DNA of 64,000 nt, taken from contig NZ_AP026369.1 of the NCBI RefSeq assembly GCF_040436365.1, positions 1,489,501 to 1,553,500 of the forward strand. Direction: 5' to 3'. Positions 35,819 through 45,692 of the stretch are shown piece by piece (within the stretch, counting starts at the first letter, position 1; each line of letters starts with the position of its first letter). The DNA is from Hydrogenimonas sp. SS33. GTDB lineage: Bacteria; Campylobacterota; Campylobacteria; Campylobacterales; Hydrogenimonadaceae. The notes under the pieces are model-generated. The model made no database searches, was not told the origin of the DNA, and was given only the letters and a program-made list of their open reading frames with translations. Both the position numbers and the translations under genes were made by a program.

Positions 35819-36517
35819 ATGGCAACAACATTGATTACGGGGACCGGTTCGGGAATCGGCAGAGCGTTGGCAAAGGCCTGCCTCCAAAGGGGTGACACGG
35901 TGTTTGGCGTCGGGCGCCGCGAGAAAAGCCCCATTGACCATTCCGACTTTCACTATCTGTCTCTCGATCTCCGCCGTCTCGAGCGGATCGAAAAGGTACT
36001 GGGCACCTTTTTGGAAGCTGTTTCCACCCTCGATCTGGTCGTCTTGAATGCGGGGATTCTCGGTGAAATCAAGGAGATGACGGAAACCTCCCTCTATGAG
36101 ATCGAAGAGGTGATGCAGGTCAATGTCTGGGCCAACAAGATCATTCTCGATACCCTGGCGGGGTCACAAAAAACCGTCAGACAGATCGTCGGCATCTCCT
36201 CCGGCGCGGCAGTCAACGGCAGCAAGGGATGGGGCCCTTACTCCCTCTCGAAAGCCTCTTTGAACATGCTTCTGAAACTCTACAGCAGGGAGTTGCCCGA
36301 AACCCATGTCACCGCGCTGGCGCCGGGCGTAGTCGACACGCCGATGGTACGACACATCACCGAAGAGGTGGATGCCGAGCGATTTCCCTCCGCGGCACGG
36401 CTGAAAAAAGGGCCTATACAGAGACCGGAAGAGGCGGCAAAAAGGCTTCTGGATGCTTTCGAAAAGGTGAAAAATGTTGAGAGCGGAAGTTTTCTGGATG
36501 TTCGTTCGATGGAGTGA
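35819..36517 (+). CDS. Short-chain dehydrogenase/reductase
   Basis: A 232-residue classical SDR with the dinucleotide motif TGTGSGIG at residues 7-14, LNAGIL, and the catalytic YSLSK. Typical length. Substrate not determinable. The ATG follows GGGGAGGAA, and GATACAAT near 35785 may be its -10 box. It converges on the SRP RNA gene. Confidence 0.92.
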   Translation: MATTLITGTGSGIGRALAKACLQRGDTVFGVGRREKSPIDHSDFHYLSLDLRRLERIEKVLGTFLEAVSTLDLVVLNAGILGEIKEMTETSLYEIEEVMQVNVWANKIILDTLAGSQKTVRQIVGISSGAAVNGSKGWGPYSLSKASLNMLLKLYSRELPETHVTALAPGVVDTPMVRHITEEVDAERFPSAARLKKGPIQRPEEAAKRLLDAFEKVKNVESGSFLDVRSME

Positions 36518-36540
36518 CGAGGGGAGAAAGACTCCTCTCC

Positions 36541-36626
36541 AGATCCCTGCGGCACCCGGCGAGACAGGGTGGGCTGCTACGTTCCCGTCCTGACCCGGTG
36601 TCCTGCCAAGCCGTTGCACAGGTCTA
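36541..36626 (-). ncRNA. ffs: Small (4.5S-type) signal recognition particle RNA
   Basis: The minus strand contains the SRP domain IV core: GGTCAGG, a stem ACG/CGT closed by a GGAA tetraloop, and AGCAGCCC, in the canonical order. Flanking sequences pair into a long rod (AGACCTGTGC opposite GCAGGGATCT). It binds Ffh for co-translational targeting. The ends are estimated. Downstream a GGAG-rich inverted repeat (about 36519-36540) may be a terminator. Confidence 0.9.
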
Positions 36627-36675
36627 AAGAGGAGCATTCAACCGAAAGGTTCGGCTCAATGCTCATCTTGTATTA

Positions 36676-36765
36676 TGGCAGAGGGGAAGGGATTCGAACC
36701 CTCGGTAGGCGTAAACCTACACACGCGTTCCAGGCGTGCTCCTTCGACCACTCGGACACCCCTCT
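36676..36765 (-). tRNA. tRNA-Ser (anticodon GGA)
   Basis: A 90-nt class II tRNA on the minus strand with acceptor AGAGGGG/CCCCTCT, encoded CCA, loop CTGGAAC and long variable arm. Confidence 0.94.
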
Positions 36766-36790
36766 ATAAAAAATGACGTTTTTCAACCGG

Positions 36791-36878
36791 TGGCCGGGGG
36801 ACAGGGATTCGAACCCTGGGAGGTGTGACCCTCAACGGTTTTCAAGACCGCCGCTTTCGACCACTCAGCCATCCCCCG
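36791..36878 (-). tRNA. tRNA-Ser (anticodon UGA)
   Basis: An 88-nt class II tRNA on the minus strand with acceptor CGGGGGA/TCCCCCG, encoded CCA and loop CTTGAAA. Confidence 0.94.
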
Positions 36879-36901
36879 GTCTCTACTCTGTTTCGGTTAC
36901 C

Positions 36902-36975
36902 TGGAGGCGACACCCGGATTCGAACCGGGGATCAGGGCTTTGCAGGCCCGTGCCTTACCACTTGGCTATGTCGCC
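36902..36975 (-). tRNA. tRNA-Cys (anticodon GCA)
   Basis: A 74-nt tRNA on the minus strand with acceptor GGCGACA/TGTCGCC, discriminator T, encoded CCA, loop CTGCAAA, D-loop GG and T-arm CCCGG-TTCGAAT-CCGGG. All features are canonical. Confidence 0.95.
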
Positions 36976-36994
36976 GTCAAAAGAACAGTGAGAA

Positions 36995-37070
36995 TGGAGG
37001 CGGCACCCGGAATTGAACACGGGGATCACGGCCTTGCGGGGCCGCTGCCTTAACACTTGGCTATGCCGCC
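36995..37070 (-). tRNA. tRNA-Cys-like RNA gene with aberrant anticodon, D and T arms
   Basis: A 76-nt homologue of the adjacent tRNA-Cys, 19 bp away. Acceptor GGCGGCA/TGCCGCC is perfect, differing from tRNA-Cys by a compensatory pair, and CCA is encoded. The anticodon loop has 8 nt (CCCGCAAG) without U33, the D-loop GG is GT, and an extra T interrupts the T-stem (CCCG-T-G before TTCAATT). It is either a tRNA pseudogene or a tRNA used outside translation. Confidence 0.75.
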
Positions 37071-37080
37071 ATCCCGAAAC

Positions 37081-37167
37081 TGGTGCCCGGAGCCGGACTT
37101 GAACCGGCACGAACAAATGTTCGAGGGATTTTAAGTCCCTTGCGTCTACCGATTCCGCCATCCGGGC
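37081..37167 (-). tRNA. tRNA-Leu (anticodon UAA)
   Basis: An 87-nt class II tRNA on the minus strand with acceptor GCCCGGA/TCCGGGC, encoded CCA and loop CTTAAAA. Confidence 0.95.
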
Positions 37168-37220
37168 CGAAAATCGTTAATGTGATGACTTGAGTTATTA
37201 TTGAAAAAACGTCAAAAGGA

Positions 37221-37295
<75 letters not shown>

Positions 37296-37426
37296 ATCTT
37301 TTGGGAGGGGTATTATAGCCCAAAATTTTCTGCTTGTAAAGTTGAATGTGACCAAAAGAGCTCTTTTTCCGCTTCCAAAGGGCTTTTTCGATACAATTGC
37401 ACAAAGTTTGACAGTAAGGAATTCCC

Positions 37427-39106
37427 ATGCGAAGCGACATTATCAAAAAAGGTTTCGAACGGGCACCCCACCGCAGCCTTTTGAGGGCGACGGGCCTGAA
37501 AGACGAGGATTTCGACAAGCCCTTCATCGGTGTGGCCAACAGCTATATCGACATCATTCCCGGCCACTTTTTCCTGCAGGAGTACGGACGTATCGTCAAA
37601 GAGGCGATCCGCGAAGCGGGCGGCGTGCCGTTCGAGTTCAATACCATCGGCGTCGACGACGGCATCGCCATGGGGCATGACGGCATGCTCTACTCCCTGC
37701 CCAGCCGGGAGATCATCGCCGACAGTATCGAAACGGTGATGAACGCCCACAAACTCGATGCGCTCATCTGTATCCCCAACTGCGACAAAATCGTTCCGGG
37801 TATGGTCATGGGAGCCCTGCGGGTCAATGTCCCCACCATTTTCGTCTCCGGCGGCCCCATGCGAGCCGGCCACCTCAAGGACGGCACCCCCATCGACCTG
37901 GCGACGGCGTTCGAAGCGGTCGGCAAGCGGGCCAAAGGGGAGATTTCCGACGAAGAACTCTATGAGATTGAGTGCGAAGCATGCCCCAGCGGCGGCTCCT
38001 GCTCCGGAATGTTCACCGCCAACTCCATGAATACCCTCTGCGAGGCGATGGGTATCGCGCTGCCCGGCAACGGCACGGTTCCGGCCATGACCGAAGAGCG
38101 GATCGAAATGGTCCGCACGGCGGCGAAGCGGATCGTGGAAATGGCCAAAAACGAAGGCCCCAACATCCGGGAGATTCTCGACGAAAAAGCGGTCAACAAC
38201 GCCTTCGTCGTCGATATGGCGATGGGAGGCAGCACCAATACGGTCTTGCATATGATGGCCATCGCCATCGAGGCGGGTGTTGACTACGACCTGAAGAAGA
38301 TCAACGAACTGAGCGACAGGGTTGCCAATATCGCCAAAGTCTCCCCTTCGTTATCGACCGTTCATATGGAAGACATCAACAACGCCGGCGGCGTCAGCGC
38401 CGTCATGAAGGAGATCTCCAAGCGGGGGGACGTTCTGAGGCTCGACGCCATGACCGTCACGGGAGAGACCATCGGCGAACGCATCGCCGACGCCGAAATC
38501 AAAGACACCTCCATCATCCACCCCATCGAAAACCCCTACTCCCAGGTGGGCGGCCTCTCCATTCTCTACGGCAACCTGGCCGAAGAGGGTGCCGTGGTCA
38601 AGAGCGCGGGGATCGCACCCCACATGCGCAGATTCCGCGGGACGGCGGTCTGTTTCGACAGCCAGCCCGAGGCAATCGAGGGGATCATGAAAGGGAAGGT
38701 CAAAGAGGGGGATGTGGTCGTCATCCGCTACGAAGGGCCCAAGGGAGGGCCCGGTATGCAGGAGATGCTGGCCCCCACCAGCCTCATCATGGGCATGGGC
38801 CTGGGAGACAAGGTGGCGCTCATCACCGACGGCCGCTTCAGCGGCGCCACCCACGGCGCCTCCATCGGCCATGTCAGCCCCGAAGCGGCCGAGGGCGGCA
38901 CTATCGGCCTTTTAAGAGACGGAGACATCATCGAACTGGACGTCGACGCCCACATCCTGCGTGTCGACCTCAGTGACGAAGAGCTTGCCAAACGACGTGA
39001 GAACTGGCAGCCGAAGAAGAAGGAGATCGGCAGCAAATGGCTCAAACGCTACAGTCTCCTGGTCTCCAACGCCGCCCACGGCGCGGTTCTCAAGACCGAG
39101 TGCTGA
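37427..39106 (+). CDS. ilvD: Dihydroxy-acid dehydratase
   Basis: Fe-S enzyme of isoleucine, valine and pantothenate synthesis. The 559-residue protein has the cluster-ligand contexts [10 protein letters not shown] and [17 protein letters not shown], and the C-terminal block [21 protein letters not shown]. Length is normal. TACAAT at 37392-37397 is a possible -10 box. The stop at 39106 directly abuts the convergent pglF stop. Confidence 0.97.
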   Translation: MRSDIIKKGFERAPHRSLLRATGLKDEDFDKPFIGVANSYIDIIPGHFFLQEYGRIVKEAIREAGGVPFEFNTIGVDDGIAMGHDGMLYSLPSREIIADSIETVMNAHKLDALICIPNCDKIVPGMVMGALRVNVPTIFVSGGPMRAGHLKDGTPIDLATAFEAVGKRAKGEISDEELYEIECEACPSGGSCSGMFTANSMNTLCEAMGIALPGNGTVPAMTEERIEMVRTAAKRIVEMAKNEGPNIREILDEKAVNNAFVVDMAMGGSTNTVLHMMAIAIEAGVDYDLKKINELSDRVANIAKVSPSLSTVHMEDINNAGGVSAVMKEISKRGDVLRLDAMTVTGETIGERIADAEIKDTSIIHPIENPYSQVGGLSILYGNLAEEGAVVKSAGIAPHMRRFRGTAVCFDSQPEAIEGIMKGKVKEGDVVVIRYEGPKGGPGMQEMLAPTSLIMGMGLGDKVALITDGRFSGATHGASIGHVSPEAAEGGTIGLLRDGDIIELDVDAHILRVDLSDEELAKRRENWQPKKKEIGSKWLKRYSLLVSNAAHGAVLKTEC

Positions 39107-40921
39107 TCAGTGCCGCTTCGGCGGCTCCTCCCCCGGGCGGATAAGACGGTCCGCCTCCCTGCGCAGAAACTCCGGAACGATCTTTTTCAAAAGAGTGAGC
39201 TTCTCTTCCCCATTCAGGAGTGTTTCGATATCTTTTCTCAATGCCTCTATCGGATACCGGGTCGATTTGGCCACATAGATCGAATCGTACTTCGTCTTGC
39301 ACTCCGCATCGTCGATCAGAAGCTCCTCGTACAGCTTCTCTCCGGGCCTGAGCCCCGTGAACTCGATTTCGATCTCCTCCTCTTTGCCGTAGAGCAGTAT
39401 CATCTTCTTCGCCAGGTCCACGATTTTGACCGGTTCGCCCATGTCGAGAATGAACAGCTCGCCCCCTTTTGCCATCGCCGCCGCCTGCAGAACGAGCTGG
39501 CACGCTTCGGGGATCAGCATGAAATAGCGGGTAATCTCCGGGTGGGTCACCGTAACCGGCCCCCCTTTTTGTATCTGCTCTTTGAACTTGGGAACGACGC
39601 TTCCGCTGCTTCCGAGCACGTTCCCGAAGCGGACGGAAACGATTTCGGTATCGCCCGATTCCACATTCTGGGCATAGAGTTCCCCGATTCTCTTGGTGGC
39701 CCCCATCACGTTGGTTGGACGTACCGCCTTGTCGCTTGAGATGTTGACCACTTTTTGCACGCCGCAGCTTATCGAAAGGTCGATCACATTCATCACCCCG
39801 ACAAGATTGTTTTCCACGGCATTTTCGACATTGGCTTCACACAGAGGGACATGTTTGTAGGCGGCGGCATGGATGACAATATCGGGCCGGACCTCCTCGA
39901 AGAGCTTCCCCAGTTTCTCCCTGTCGGTCACCGAAAGCAGTTTCGCCGAAGAGCGTTTCGGATCCACCTCTTCGGCAATACGGTAGAGATTGTATTCGGA
40001 ATTGTCGACCATAATCAGCCGGGAGGCACCGAATTCGAGAACCTCCTTGCATATTTCGCCGCCGATACTGCCGCCGGCACCCGTCACGAGGACCTTTTTG
40101 CCCTGCAGGAAGTTGCGGATGGCGTCGATATCGAGGTCTTTGGGTTTGCGCGCCAGCAGATCCTCGATGGCGATATCCTTGAGCGGTTCGTGCCGGTCGG
40201 AAATAAGGGAGACCATTTTGAGATCTTTGATGCCCGCTTTCCCCAGCCGCTCGACAAGGCGGTTGAGCTCTTCGGGAGGGAATGTTGCGGCGACAAGTGC
40301 CGCTTCGATTCCCTCTTTTTCGGTCAGCGACTCTATCTCTTCCAGGGGATGGATCCTGACATTCTCGACGTAGGTTCCCCACTGATTGGGGTCCGCATCC
40401 ACGACAGCAACCGGAAAATAGGGAATATCGCCGCTTGAAGCGCTCTTGATCATTCGAACCGCTTTGGGCGTGGCACCGACGATCAGCGTCTTTCTGTAGC
40501 CGGGAATGCCGGCAGATTCGAGATAGAGGCGTTTGGAAATCCGCAGGGTGCCGGTAAAGAGCAACGAGAGCACGAAATCGATGACAATGGCGCTGCGCGG
40601 CATCGGATTGAACCATGACGAAAAGAGAAGAAAGAGAAAGGCGAAGAGGCCATAGGCTGCAAGATGGGCCAGAAGCAGACGCTTGGCATCTTTCAGACCG
40701 AAAAAACGCCACGAAACGAAATAGATTTTGAAAAAGGAGAATGCCCCGATCTTGCAGAGCATCAACACGCCGTAAATGCGCCAGAAATGGTCAAGAAAAT
40801 GTGAAGGAATGGCAAAGTTGAAACGCAAGGCATAGGCAAGATAGAGGGAGAGGACACCCAAAAGCAGGTCGCCCACAAGAAAAAAGGCGATCCGCCGCCG
40901 GAATGTGGGACGGATCAGCAT
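39107..40921 (-). CDS. pglF: Membrane-bound UDP-GlcNAc 4,6-dehydratase (PglF-type)
   Basis: First enzyme of the bacillosamine pathway, making the 4-keto-6-deoxy sugar from UDP-GlcNAc. The 604-residue protein has four N-terminal membrane helices (FFLVGDLLLGVLSLYLAYAL first), a Rossmann-like domain, and a C-terminal extended SDR domain with VTGAGGSIGGEICKEVLE and LFILDMGEPVKIVDLAKKM. This layout matches C. jejuni PglF and WbpM. The start overlaps pglE by 7 bp. It is the last gene of the glycosylation gene chain. Confidence 0.93.
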   Translation of the reverse strand: MLIRPTFRRRIAFFLVGDLLLGVLSLYLAYALRFNFAIPSHFLDHFWRIYGVLMLCKIGAFSFFKIYFVSWRFFGLKDAKRLLLAHLAAYGLFAFLFLLFSSWFNPMPRSAIVIDFVLSLLFTGTLRISKRLYLESAGIPGYRKTLIVGATPKAVRMIKSASSGDIPYFPVAVVDADPNQWGTYVENVRIHPLEEIESLTEKEGIEAALVAATFPPEELNRLVERLGKAGIKDLKMVSLISDRHEPLKDIAIEDLLARKPKDLDIDAIRNFLQGKKVLVTGAGGSIGGEICKEVLEFGASRLIMVDNSEYNLYRIAEEVDPKRSSAKLLSVTDREKLGKLFEEVRPDIVIHAAAYKHVPLCEANVENAVENNLVGVMNVIDLSISCGVQKVVNISSDKAVRPTNVMGATKRIGELYAQNVESGDTEIVSVRFGNVLGSSGSVVPKFKEQIQKGGPVTVTHPEITRYFMLIPEACQLVLQAAAMAKGGELFILDMGEPVKIVDLAKKMILLYGKEEEIEIEFTGLRPGEKLYEELLIDDAECKTKYDSIYVAKSTRYPIEALRKDIETLLNGEEKLTLLKKIVPEFLRREADRLIRPGEEPPKRH

Positions 40922-42012
40922 ACCGCATCCTTAATCACGGAAACGACCCGCTCCACATCCTCCCGCTCCATGGCGGTACCGCTGGGCAGACAGAGGCCCC
41001 GGGCGAAGAGCTTCTCGCTCATTTCGCCGCCGTAACGGCGGGCATTGCCGAAAAGAGGCTGCAGGTGCATCGGTTTCCAGAGAGGGCGGGATTCGATCGC
41101 CTCTTCCTCCAGGGCCGCCATCACCTTCATCGGATCGGTACGTTCGAAGGTGAGGGTCGTCAGCCAGCGGTTGCCCATCGCGCCTTCGATCTCGGGCATG
41201 AAGGCGATTTCGCCGATCTCTCCCAGGAGCTCCCGATACCAGGCGAAGATCTGCCGCTTCTTACGGATCCGTTCGGGCAATACTTCCATCTGCCCCACCC
41301 CGATGGCCGCCAAAACATTGCTCATGCGGTAGTTGTACCCCAGCTCCTCGTGCTCGTACCAGGGGAAGGGCTCTCTGGCCTGGGTGGCGAGCTTTCTGGC
41401 ATGGGCGATCGCCTCCTCGTCGTCGCTGACCAGCATCCCCCCGCCGCTGGTGGTGATGATCTTGTTGCCGTTGAAGGAGTAGATTCCGAAACGTCCGAAG
41501 GTCCCGGTCTGCCGCCCGTGCAGCGTGGCTCCCAGGCTCTCCGCCGCATCTTCGATCAAGGTCACGCCGTGGGCTTCGCAGATCTCGGCGATCTTGTCGA
41601 CCTTGGCACTCTGGCCGTAGAGATGGGTCAGCACGAAGGCTTTGGGCCGCTCCCGGACGATCGCCTCCTCCACCCGTTTGGGATCGGCGTTCCAGCTCTC
41701 GTCGCAGTCGACGAAAACCGGCTCGGCTCCCTGATAGAGAATCGGGGCCACCGAGCCGATGAAGGTGAAGGTGGAGGCGAGCACCCGGTCCCCCTCCCCC
41801 ACGCCGGCGAGCCGCAGCGCCAGATGGACCGCCGCCGTCGCTGAACTGAGCGCCGCCGCAGCCTTTACCCCGGCGAAGGAAGCGACCGTCCCTTCGAAAC
41901 GATCCACGAAGGCCCCCAGCGGTGCGATGTAGTTGCTCGCGAAAACTTCCTGGATATACCGAAGCTCGTTGCCGCCCATGTGGGGCGGGGAGAGAAAGAG
42001 CTTTTTCTTCAT
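40915..42012 (-). CDS. pglE: UDP-4-keto-sugar aminotransferase (PglE-type)
   Basis: A PLP-dependent DegT/DnrJ/EryC1 aminotransferase of 365 residues that would make UDP-4-amino-4,6-dideoxy-GlcNAc from the PglF product. It begins FLSPPHMGGNELRYIQE, typical of PglE and related enzymes, and the PLP lysine is in FNGNKIITTSGGGM. The ATG at 42012 with AGGAG upstream was chosen over an in-frame codon 18 residues earlier that overlaps pglC. No acetyltransferase (pglD) gene is next to it. Confidence 0.92.
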   Translation of the reverse strand: MKKKLFLSPPHMGGNELRYIQEVFASNYIAPLGAFVDRFEGTVASFAGVKAAAALSSATAAVHLALRLAGVGEGDRVLASTFTFIGSVAPILYQGAEPVFVDCDESWNADPKRVEEAIVRERPKAFVLTHLYGQSAKVDKIAEICEAHGVTLIEDAAESLGATLHGRQTGTFGRFGIYSFNGNKIITTSGGGMLVSDDEEAIAHARKLATQAREPFPWYEHEELGYNYRMSNVLAAIGVGQMEVLPERIRKKRQIFAWYRELLGEIGEIAFMPEIEGAMGNRWLTTLTFERTDPMKVMAALEEEAIESRPLWKPMHLQPLFGNARRYGGEMSEKLFARGLCLPSGTAMEREDVERVVSVIKDAVC

Positions 42013-42611
42013 GCACCGCTCCTGATCGTTCGGTAGATGATTTCGAGATCTTTCACAAACGACCAATGTTTGACATAGGCTTTGTTGATGCGCACCTTGT
42101 CGGGCCAGATCACTTCACGGTTGTAGCGTTCCGGATCTTTCTGCTTCGTCAATATCTCTTCCTCGTTGCGGTATTTGAGTGTCGCGGGGCCGGTAATGCC
42201 GGGCCTGACGGAGAGAACGAGACGGTCTTCCCCTTCCAGGCGGTCGGCGAAACCCGGAACATCGGGCCGCGGGCCGACCAGGCTCATATCTCCGACCAGC
42301 ACGTTAAAAAGCTGCGGAAGCTCGTCGATTTTGGTGCGCCTGAGAAACCTCCCCGATCTGGTAATGCGCACATCATCCGCCGTCGTGACCGTCGTATCGA
42401 CCGAAGAGGAGGGTTTCATCGTTTTGAGCTTGACCACCCTGAAGCGTTTTCCGTCCTTTCCGATTCTCTCCTGCAGAAAAAAGCCGTTGCTGCGGGTTTC
42501 CCAGGAAGCGGCAATCCATCCTGCCGCGATGACGGGCCACAACAGCAGCAACCCCGCCGCGGCCACCCCCACATCGAAACATCTTTTGACGAAACGGTCT
42601 GTGCGCGTCAT
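42009..42611 (-). CDS. pglC: Undecaprenyl-phosphate sugar-1-phosphate transferase (PglC-type)
   Basis: A monotopic phosphoglycosyl transferase of 200 residues that starts the lipid-linked oligosaccharide. The N-terminal re-entrant helix (FDVGVAAAGLLLLWPVIAAG) is followed by RFLRRTKIDELPQLFNVLVG, with the catalytic Asp-Glu dyad, and DMSLVGPRPDVP. The size fits PglC, not the large WbaP type. Overlaps pglE and pglB by 4 bp each. Confidence 0.94.
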   Translation of the reverse strand: MTRTDRFVKRCFDVGVAAAGLLLLWPVIAAGWIAASWETRSNGFFLQERIGKDGKRFRVVKLKTMKPSSSVDTTVTTADDVRITRSGRFLRRTKIDELPQLFNVLVGDMSLVGPRPDVPGFADRLEGEDRLVLSVRPGITGPATLKYRNEEEILTKQKDPERYNREVIWPDKVRINKAYVKHWSFVKDLEIIYRTIRSGA

Positions 42612-44698
42612 AACTTCAGTCGATACACCTTCGCCCAGGGAGAACTTTCGACCAGCTCGAAGAGATCATCGTCATAGTTGCCCAGAACGAAAAGCTGGAC
42701 ATAGAGAGAGTTGTACATCGCCTCATCGACCAGAAGGAAAGTATTGTAGCTTTTCATATAGATCAGGGAGAGCCGGGCTTCGGGATTGATGTTCTGCACC
42801 TGCGTCCGGTTGATACCCCCCCGTACGAGGGCGGTCGTAACGAACCTACGAAGCTGTGTTTTCTTTTTGCCTATCGAAAGCAGCCCGTTCTTTTTGTCGA
42901 GCCTGATGCCGTTGGCGAAGACCAGGGCATCGGGGCTGTTTCTGAACCGGTTCATCTTCAGGAAAAATTTCCGAGGAAGCCGCTCGCCCGTGGTGAGGTC
43001 GAGGTTGCTGAAAACCGCGACGGTGGGGAAGATTTCCAGCATCCGATAGGGAAGATAGAAGAAAATATCACGGCTCTTCGGAGGCAGTTTCACGGGTGAG
43101 GTTTCCCCGAGCCGTGCCAGAAATTCGCGGGGATCGGTCTGGTCTTTCTGTTTGTTCCCGAAAAGGGTGTCCGCAACGACTTTGTATCCCGACGAGACAT
43201 AGGTTTCGACCGCGATACGGCTGAGCCGCGCCGCCTCCAACTGGGAGTCGGTGGTGAGAATTTCGGAAACGATGAAATTGTCGTGGTCGTGCTTTCCTCC
43301 GTCGATCAGTGTATTTTTGTCGGCATAGTACCAGATCGGATAGCCGTAATCCCACCATGTCAGGACATAATCTTTCTCGCTCCCTTTTTTCCTGAGCGCG
43401 TCAAGCAGCGCCACCTCTTTGTTCGTAAAAACCGTAGGAACCCTGTATCCGAGAATATGGGTAATATTGGGCCAAATCGCCAGAAAGGTGAGCAGGGCCA
43501 TCACTCCGAAGCGGGCCTTTTCATTCCGGACAAAACCGGCGACAAGATAGACAAGATAGACCAGGCTGATCGCCGCTACCGGAACGGCATAGACGGTAAA
43601 GCGCAAACCACCCCAGAGTGAAAAGATACCGATACCGATGAGAGGCAGGGAGATAACGAAGGATCGATGGCGCATGATCAGCAGAATGTATCCGATCAGC
43701 GCCGCGAAAAGTCCTGGAACGGAGCCGCTGATTCTTTTGGCCATCAGGTCAAAAGGAATTTTGCCCGCTTCACGTACCGTGGCGTTGACCTGGAAAAAGT
43801 GCAGGCCGCCGCTCTCTTCCCCCCGGATGGCATAGGATGCCACCTTGTGCCAGATGAGAGGGAAAACATCTCCCAGCCAGAGAAAAAGAAGCACCGCCGC
43901 GGCGGCGGCGATCTTCTCCTGCAGCGGATCCGTCCGCTCTTTTTCAAACGCCCAAAAGACTCCCGCTATCAGCAGGACCTTGACGGGCCAATAGATATGA
44001 AAAAGCGCAATCGCGATGATGACGATGGAGCGGTAGGTGAATCGCTCTTTCGGATGGAAAACCACCATATAGAGCATGTACATGATGCCCATGGCATAGA
44101 CGATCGAGAGCCCCTGATCATAAAGAAACGGGTAAAGAATAATCGTTGCCGCCGCCAGAAGCAGATGGGTAGTGTCCTCCTTTTCGATAGACGCAAGCAG
44201 AAAATAGAGAATGAACATGGGCGCCATCGCGGAGAACATATCGGTATCGTAATAGCCCGTCATGGTCCGGTTGTAGTAACTCCACGCGATGGAACCGAGC
44301 AGTGCGGCGAAAAAGCCCATCAGCGTCGAACCGTAGAGCCGTCCTATCAATATAACGGGAATAACGACCAGACTCGAAACCACCGTCGGCATATACAAAA
44401 TGGCGGTATCCAGCGAAACCGGCAGTACTTTTGTCGCCAGCCACGTAAAGAAGGTGGTTGCGGTATACCAGATATCGGGGACTCTCGGGTTGTACTGCAG
44501 AGTTCCGAAAAGCTGTTTCTGTACACCGGAAGCGAAATAGTACCCGTCATTGGTGTTGATCATCAACTGACCGTTCCAGAAAAACTCCGGATGTGTGCCG
44601 GCCCACTGCACCCAGACAAGACGCATGGCGACACTGAAGAGATAGGCGATCAGAATCAGAACGAGGGTCTGCTGACGACCGAGGTTTTCATTTTTCAT
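42608..44698 (-). CDS. pglB: Oligosaccharyltransferase PglB (STT3 family)
   Basis: Transfers a lipid-linked glycan to Asn in D/E-X-N-X-S/T sequons in the periplasm. The 696-residue protein has about 13 membrane helices and a periplasmic C-terminal domain. Catalytic signatures are present: NTNDGYYFASG at about 49-58, YYDTDMF (D-x-D) at 149-155, TVRE in the external loop at 307-310 (the TIxE motif), and WWDYGYP at 448-454 for sequon Ser/Thr recognition. This is close in length to C. jejuni PglB (713). It overlaps the upstream GT2 gene by 11 bp. Confidence 0.97.
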   Translation of the reverse strand: MKNENLGRQQTLVLILIAYLFSVAMRLVWVQWAGTHPEFFWNGQLMINTNDGYYFASGVQKQLFGTLQYNPRVPDIWYTATTFFTWLATKVLPVSLDTAILYMPTVVSSLVVIPVILIGRLYGSTLMGFFAALLGSIAWSYYNRTMTGYYDTDMFSAMAPMFILYFLLASIEKEDTTHLLLAAATIILYPFLYDQGLSIVYAMGIMYMLYMVVFHPKERFTYRSIVIIAIALFHIYWPVKVLLIAGVFWAFEKERTDPLQEKIAAAAAVLLFLWLGDVFPLIWHKVASYAIRGEESGGLHFFQVNATVREAGKIPFDLMAKRISGSVPGLFAALIGYILLIMRHRSFVISLPLIGIGIFSLWGGLRFTVYAVPVAAISLVYLVYLVAGFVRNEKARFGVMALLTFLAIWPNITHILGYRVPTVFTNKEVALLDALRKKGSEKDYVLTWWDYGYPIWYYADKNTLIDGGKHDHDNFIVSEILTTDSQLEAARLSRIAVETYVSSGYKVVADTLFGNKQKDQTDPREFLARLGETSPVKLPPKSRDIFFYLPYRMLEIFPTVAVFSNLDLTTGERLPRKFFLKMNRFRNSPDALVFANGIRLDKKNGLLSIGKKKTQLRRFVTTALVRGGINRTQVQNINPEARLSLIYMKSYNTFLLVDEAMYNSLYVQLFVLGNYDDDLFELVESSPWAKVYRLKL

Positions 44699-45692
44699 GG
44701 CTCTTTTTCCGTTTCTTTGTTATCATCAATTTCAAAACCTCCATTATACCAGCCAACTCACCGATACCATAGGAGAAGTGCAGAACCGCAAAAGCGGCCA
44801 TTTGGGTAAACGGGTCCGTCTTTCGGGCGATCCGGAGGCTTCTGAGGAAGATAGCCGCCGCATAGATCCCTGCAACCGCGAGCGAGACCGCGGCACAGCA
44901 CGGCAGAGGCAGCACGATGCCCAGGATGAGGGCCAGAGGGGCAAAGTGGCGCGGAGAAAGGCTTCGGAAAGTGCCTGTGTAATAGGCGGTCAGCAGATTC
45001 CATTTTCCGTTTTCGAAATTGTTTTTCGCCAAAGATGCGAAATCCTCTCTCGCATAATAGACCGCCTTGATTTCCGGGACGAGAAAGACTTTTCCGCCCT
45101 GCCGGATGAGTCTCTTGTTGAGCTCGATATCCTGGTTGCGGATCAGCCGTTCGTCATACCCCCCGAGTCTGCGCAGCATCTCCATCCGGTAGCAGCCGAA
45201 GGGAACCGTATCCGCCTCCACGGGGCGTCCGACACCTGTTCTGAAAGCGCTTCCCACGCCGAGTTTGTCGCTCAGCACGTTACGTATGGCATGGGCCACG
45301 GGAGTCTCTTTGCGAACCCGGGTTTCGATCACGGCCCCCACATTGTCCGCCCCCAGCGATCTGTGCCACTCGATCAGTTTCCGGAAATAGTCCGTCGGAT
45401 ACTCCGCGTGGGCATCGAGCCGGATCAGATACTCCCCCGTCGCTTCGGCGATTCCCAGGTTCATCGCAACTGGTACGATGCGCCGGGGGTTGTCGATGAG
45501 CCGGATAAAGGGAAATTTCCGATGATACTCTTCCGCAATTTCGCGGGTGGCGTCTTCACTCATTCCGTCAATGAGCAGCACCTCCATCTTCTCCTTCGGA
45601 TAATCCGTCGCCAGAATCGAGTCCAGGCATGTCGCGATGTAGCGCTCCTCATTGTAAAGCGGAACCACTACAGTGATTCTCGGCAAATCCAT
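44688..45692 (-). CDS. Family 2 glycosyltransferase
   Basis: A 334-residue GT-A enzyme starting MDLPRITVVVPLYNEERYI, with the metal-binding region LIRLDAHAEYP and FRTGVGRPVEADTVPFGCYR followed by NQDIELNKRLIRQGG (the E-D-x-E-like acceptor block). Two or three membrane helices near the C-terminus (FAPLALILGIVLPLPCCAAV) anchor it. Probably adds a sugar to the lipid-linked glycan at the inner face. The ATG at 45692 was chosen from homology over an upstream codon inside the GT9 gene. Confidence 0.9.
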   Translation of the reverse strand: MDLPRITVVVPLYNEERYIATCLDSILATDYPKEKMEVLLIDGMSEDATREIAEEYHRKFPFIRLIDNPRRIVPVAMNLGIAEATGEYLIRLDAHAEYPTDYFRKLIEWHRSLGADNVGAVIETRVRKETPVAHAIRNVLSDKLGVGSAFRTGVGRPVEADTVPFGCYRMEMLRRLGGYDERLIRNQDIELNKRLIRQGGKVFLVPEIKAVYYAREDFASLAKNNFENGKWNLLTAYYTGTFRSLSPRHFAPLALILGIVLPLPCCAAVSLAVAGIYAAAIFLRSLRIARKTDPFTQMAAFAVLHFSYGIGELAGIMEVLKLMITKKRKKSHEK

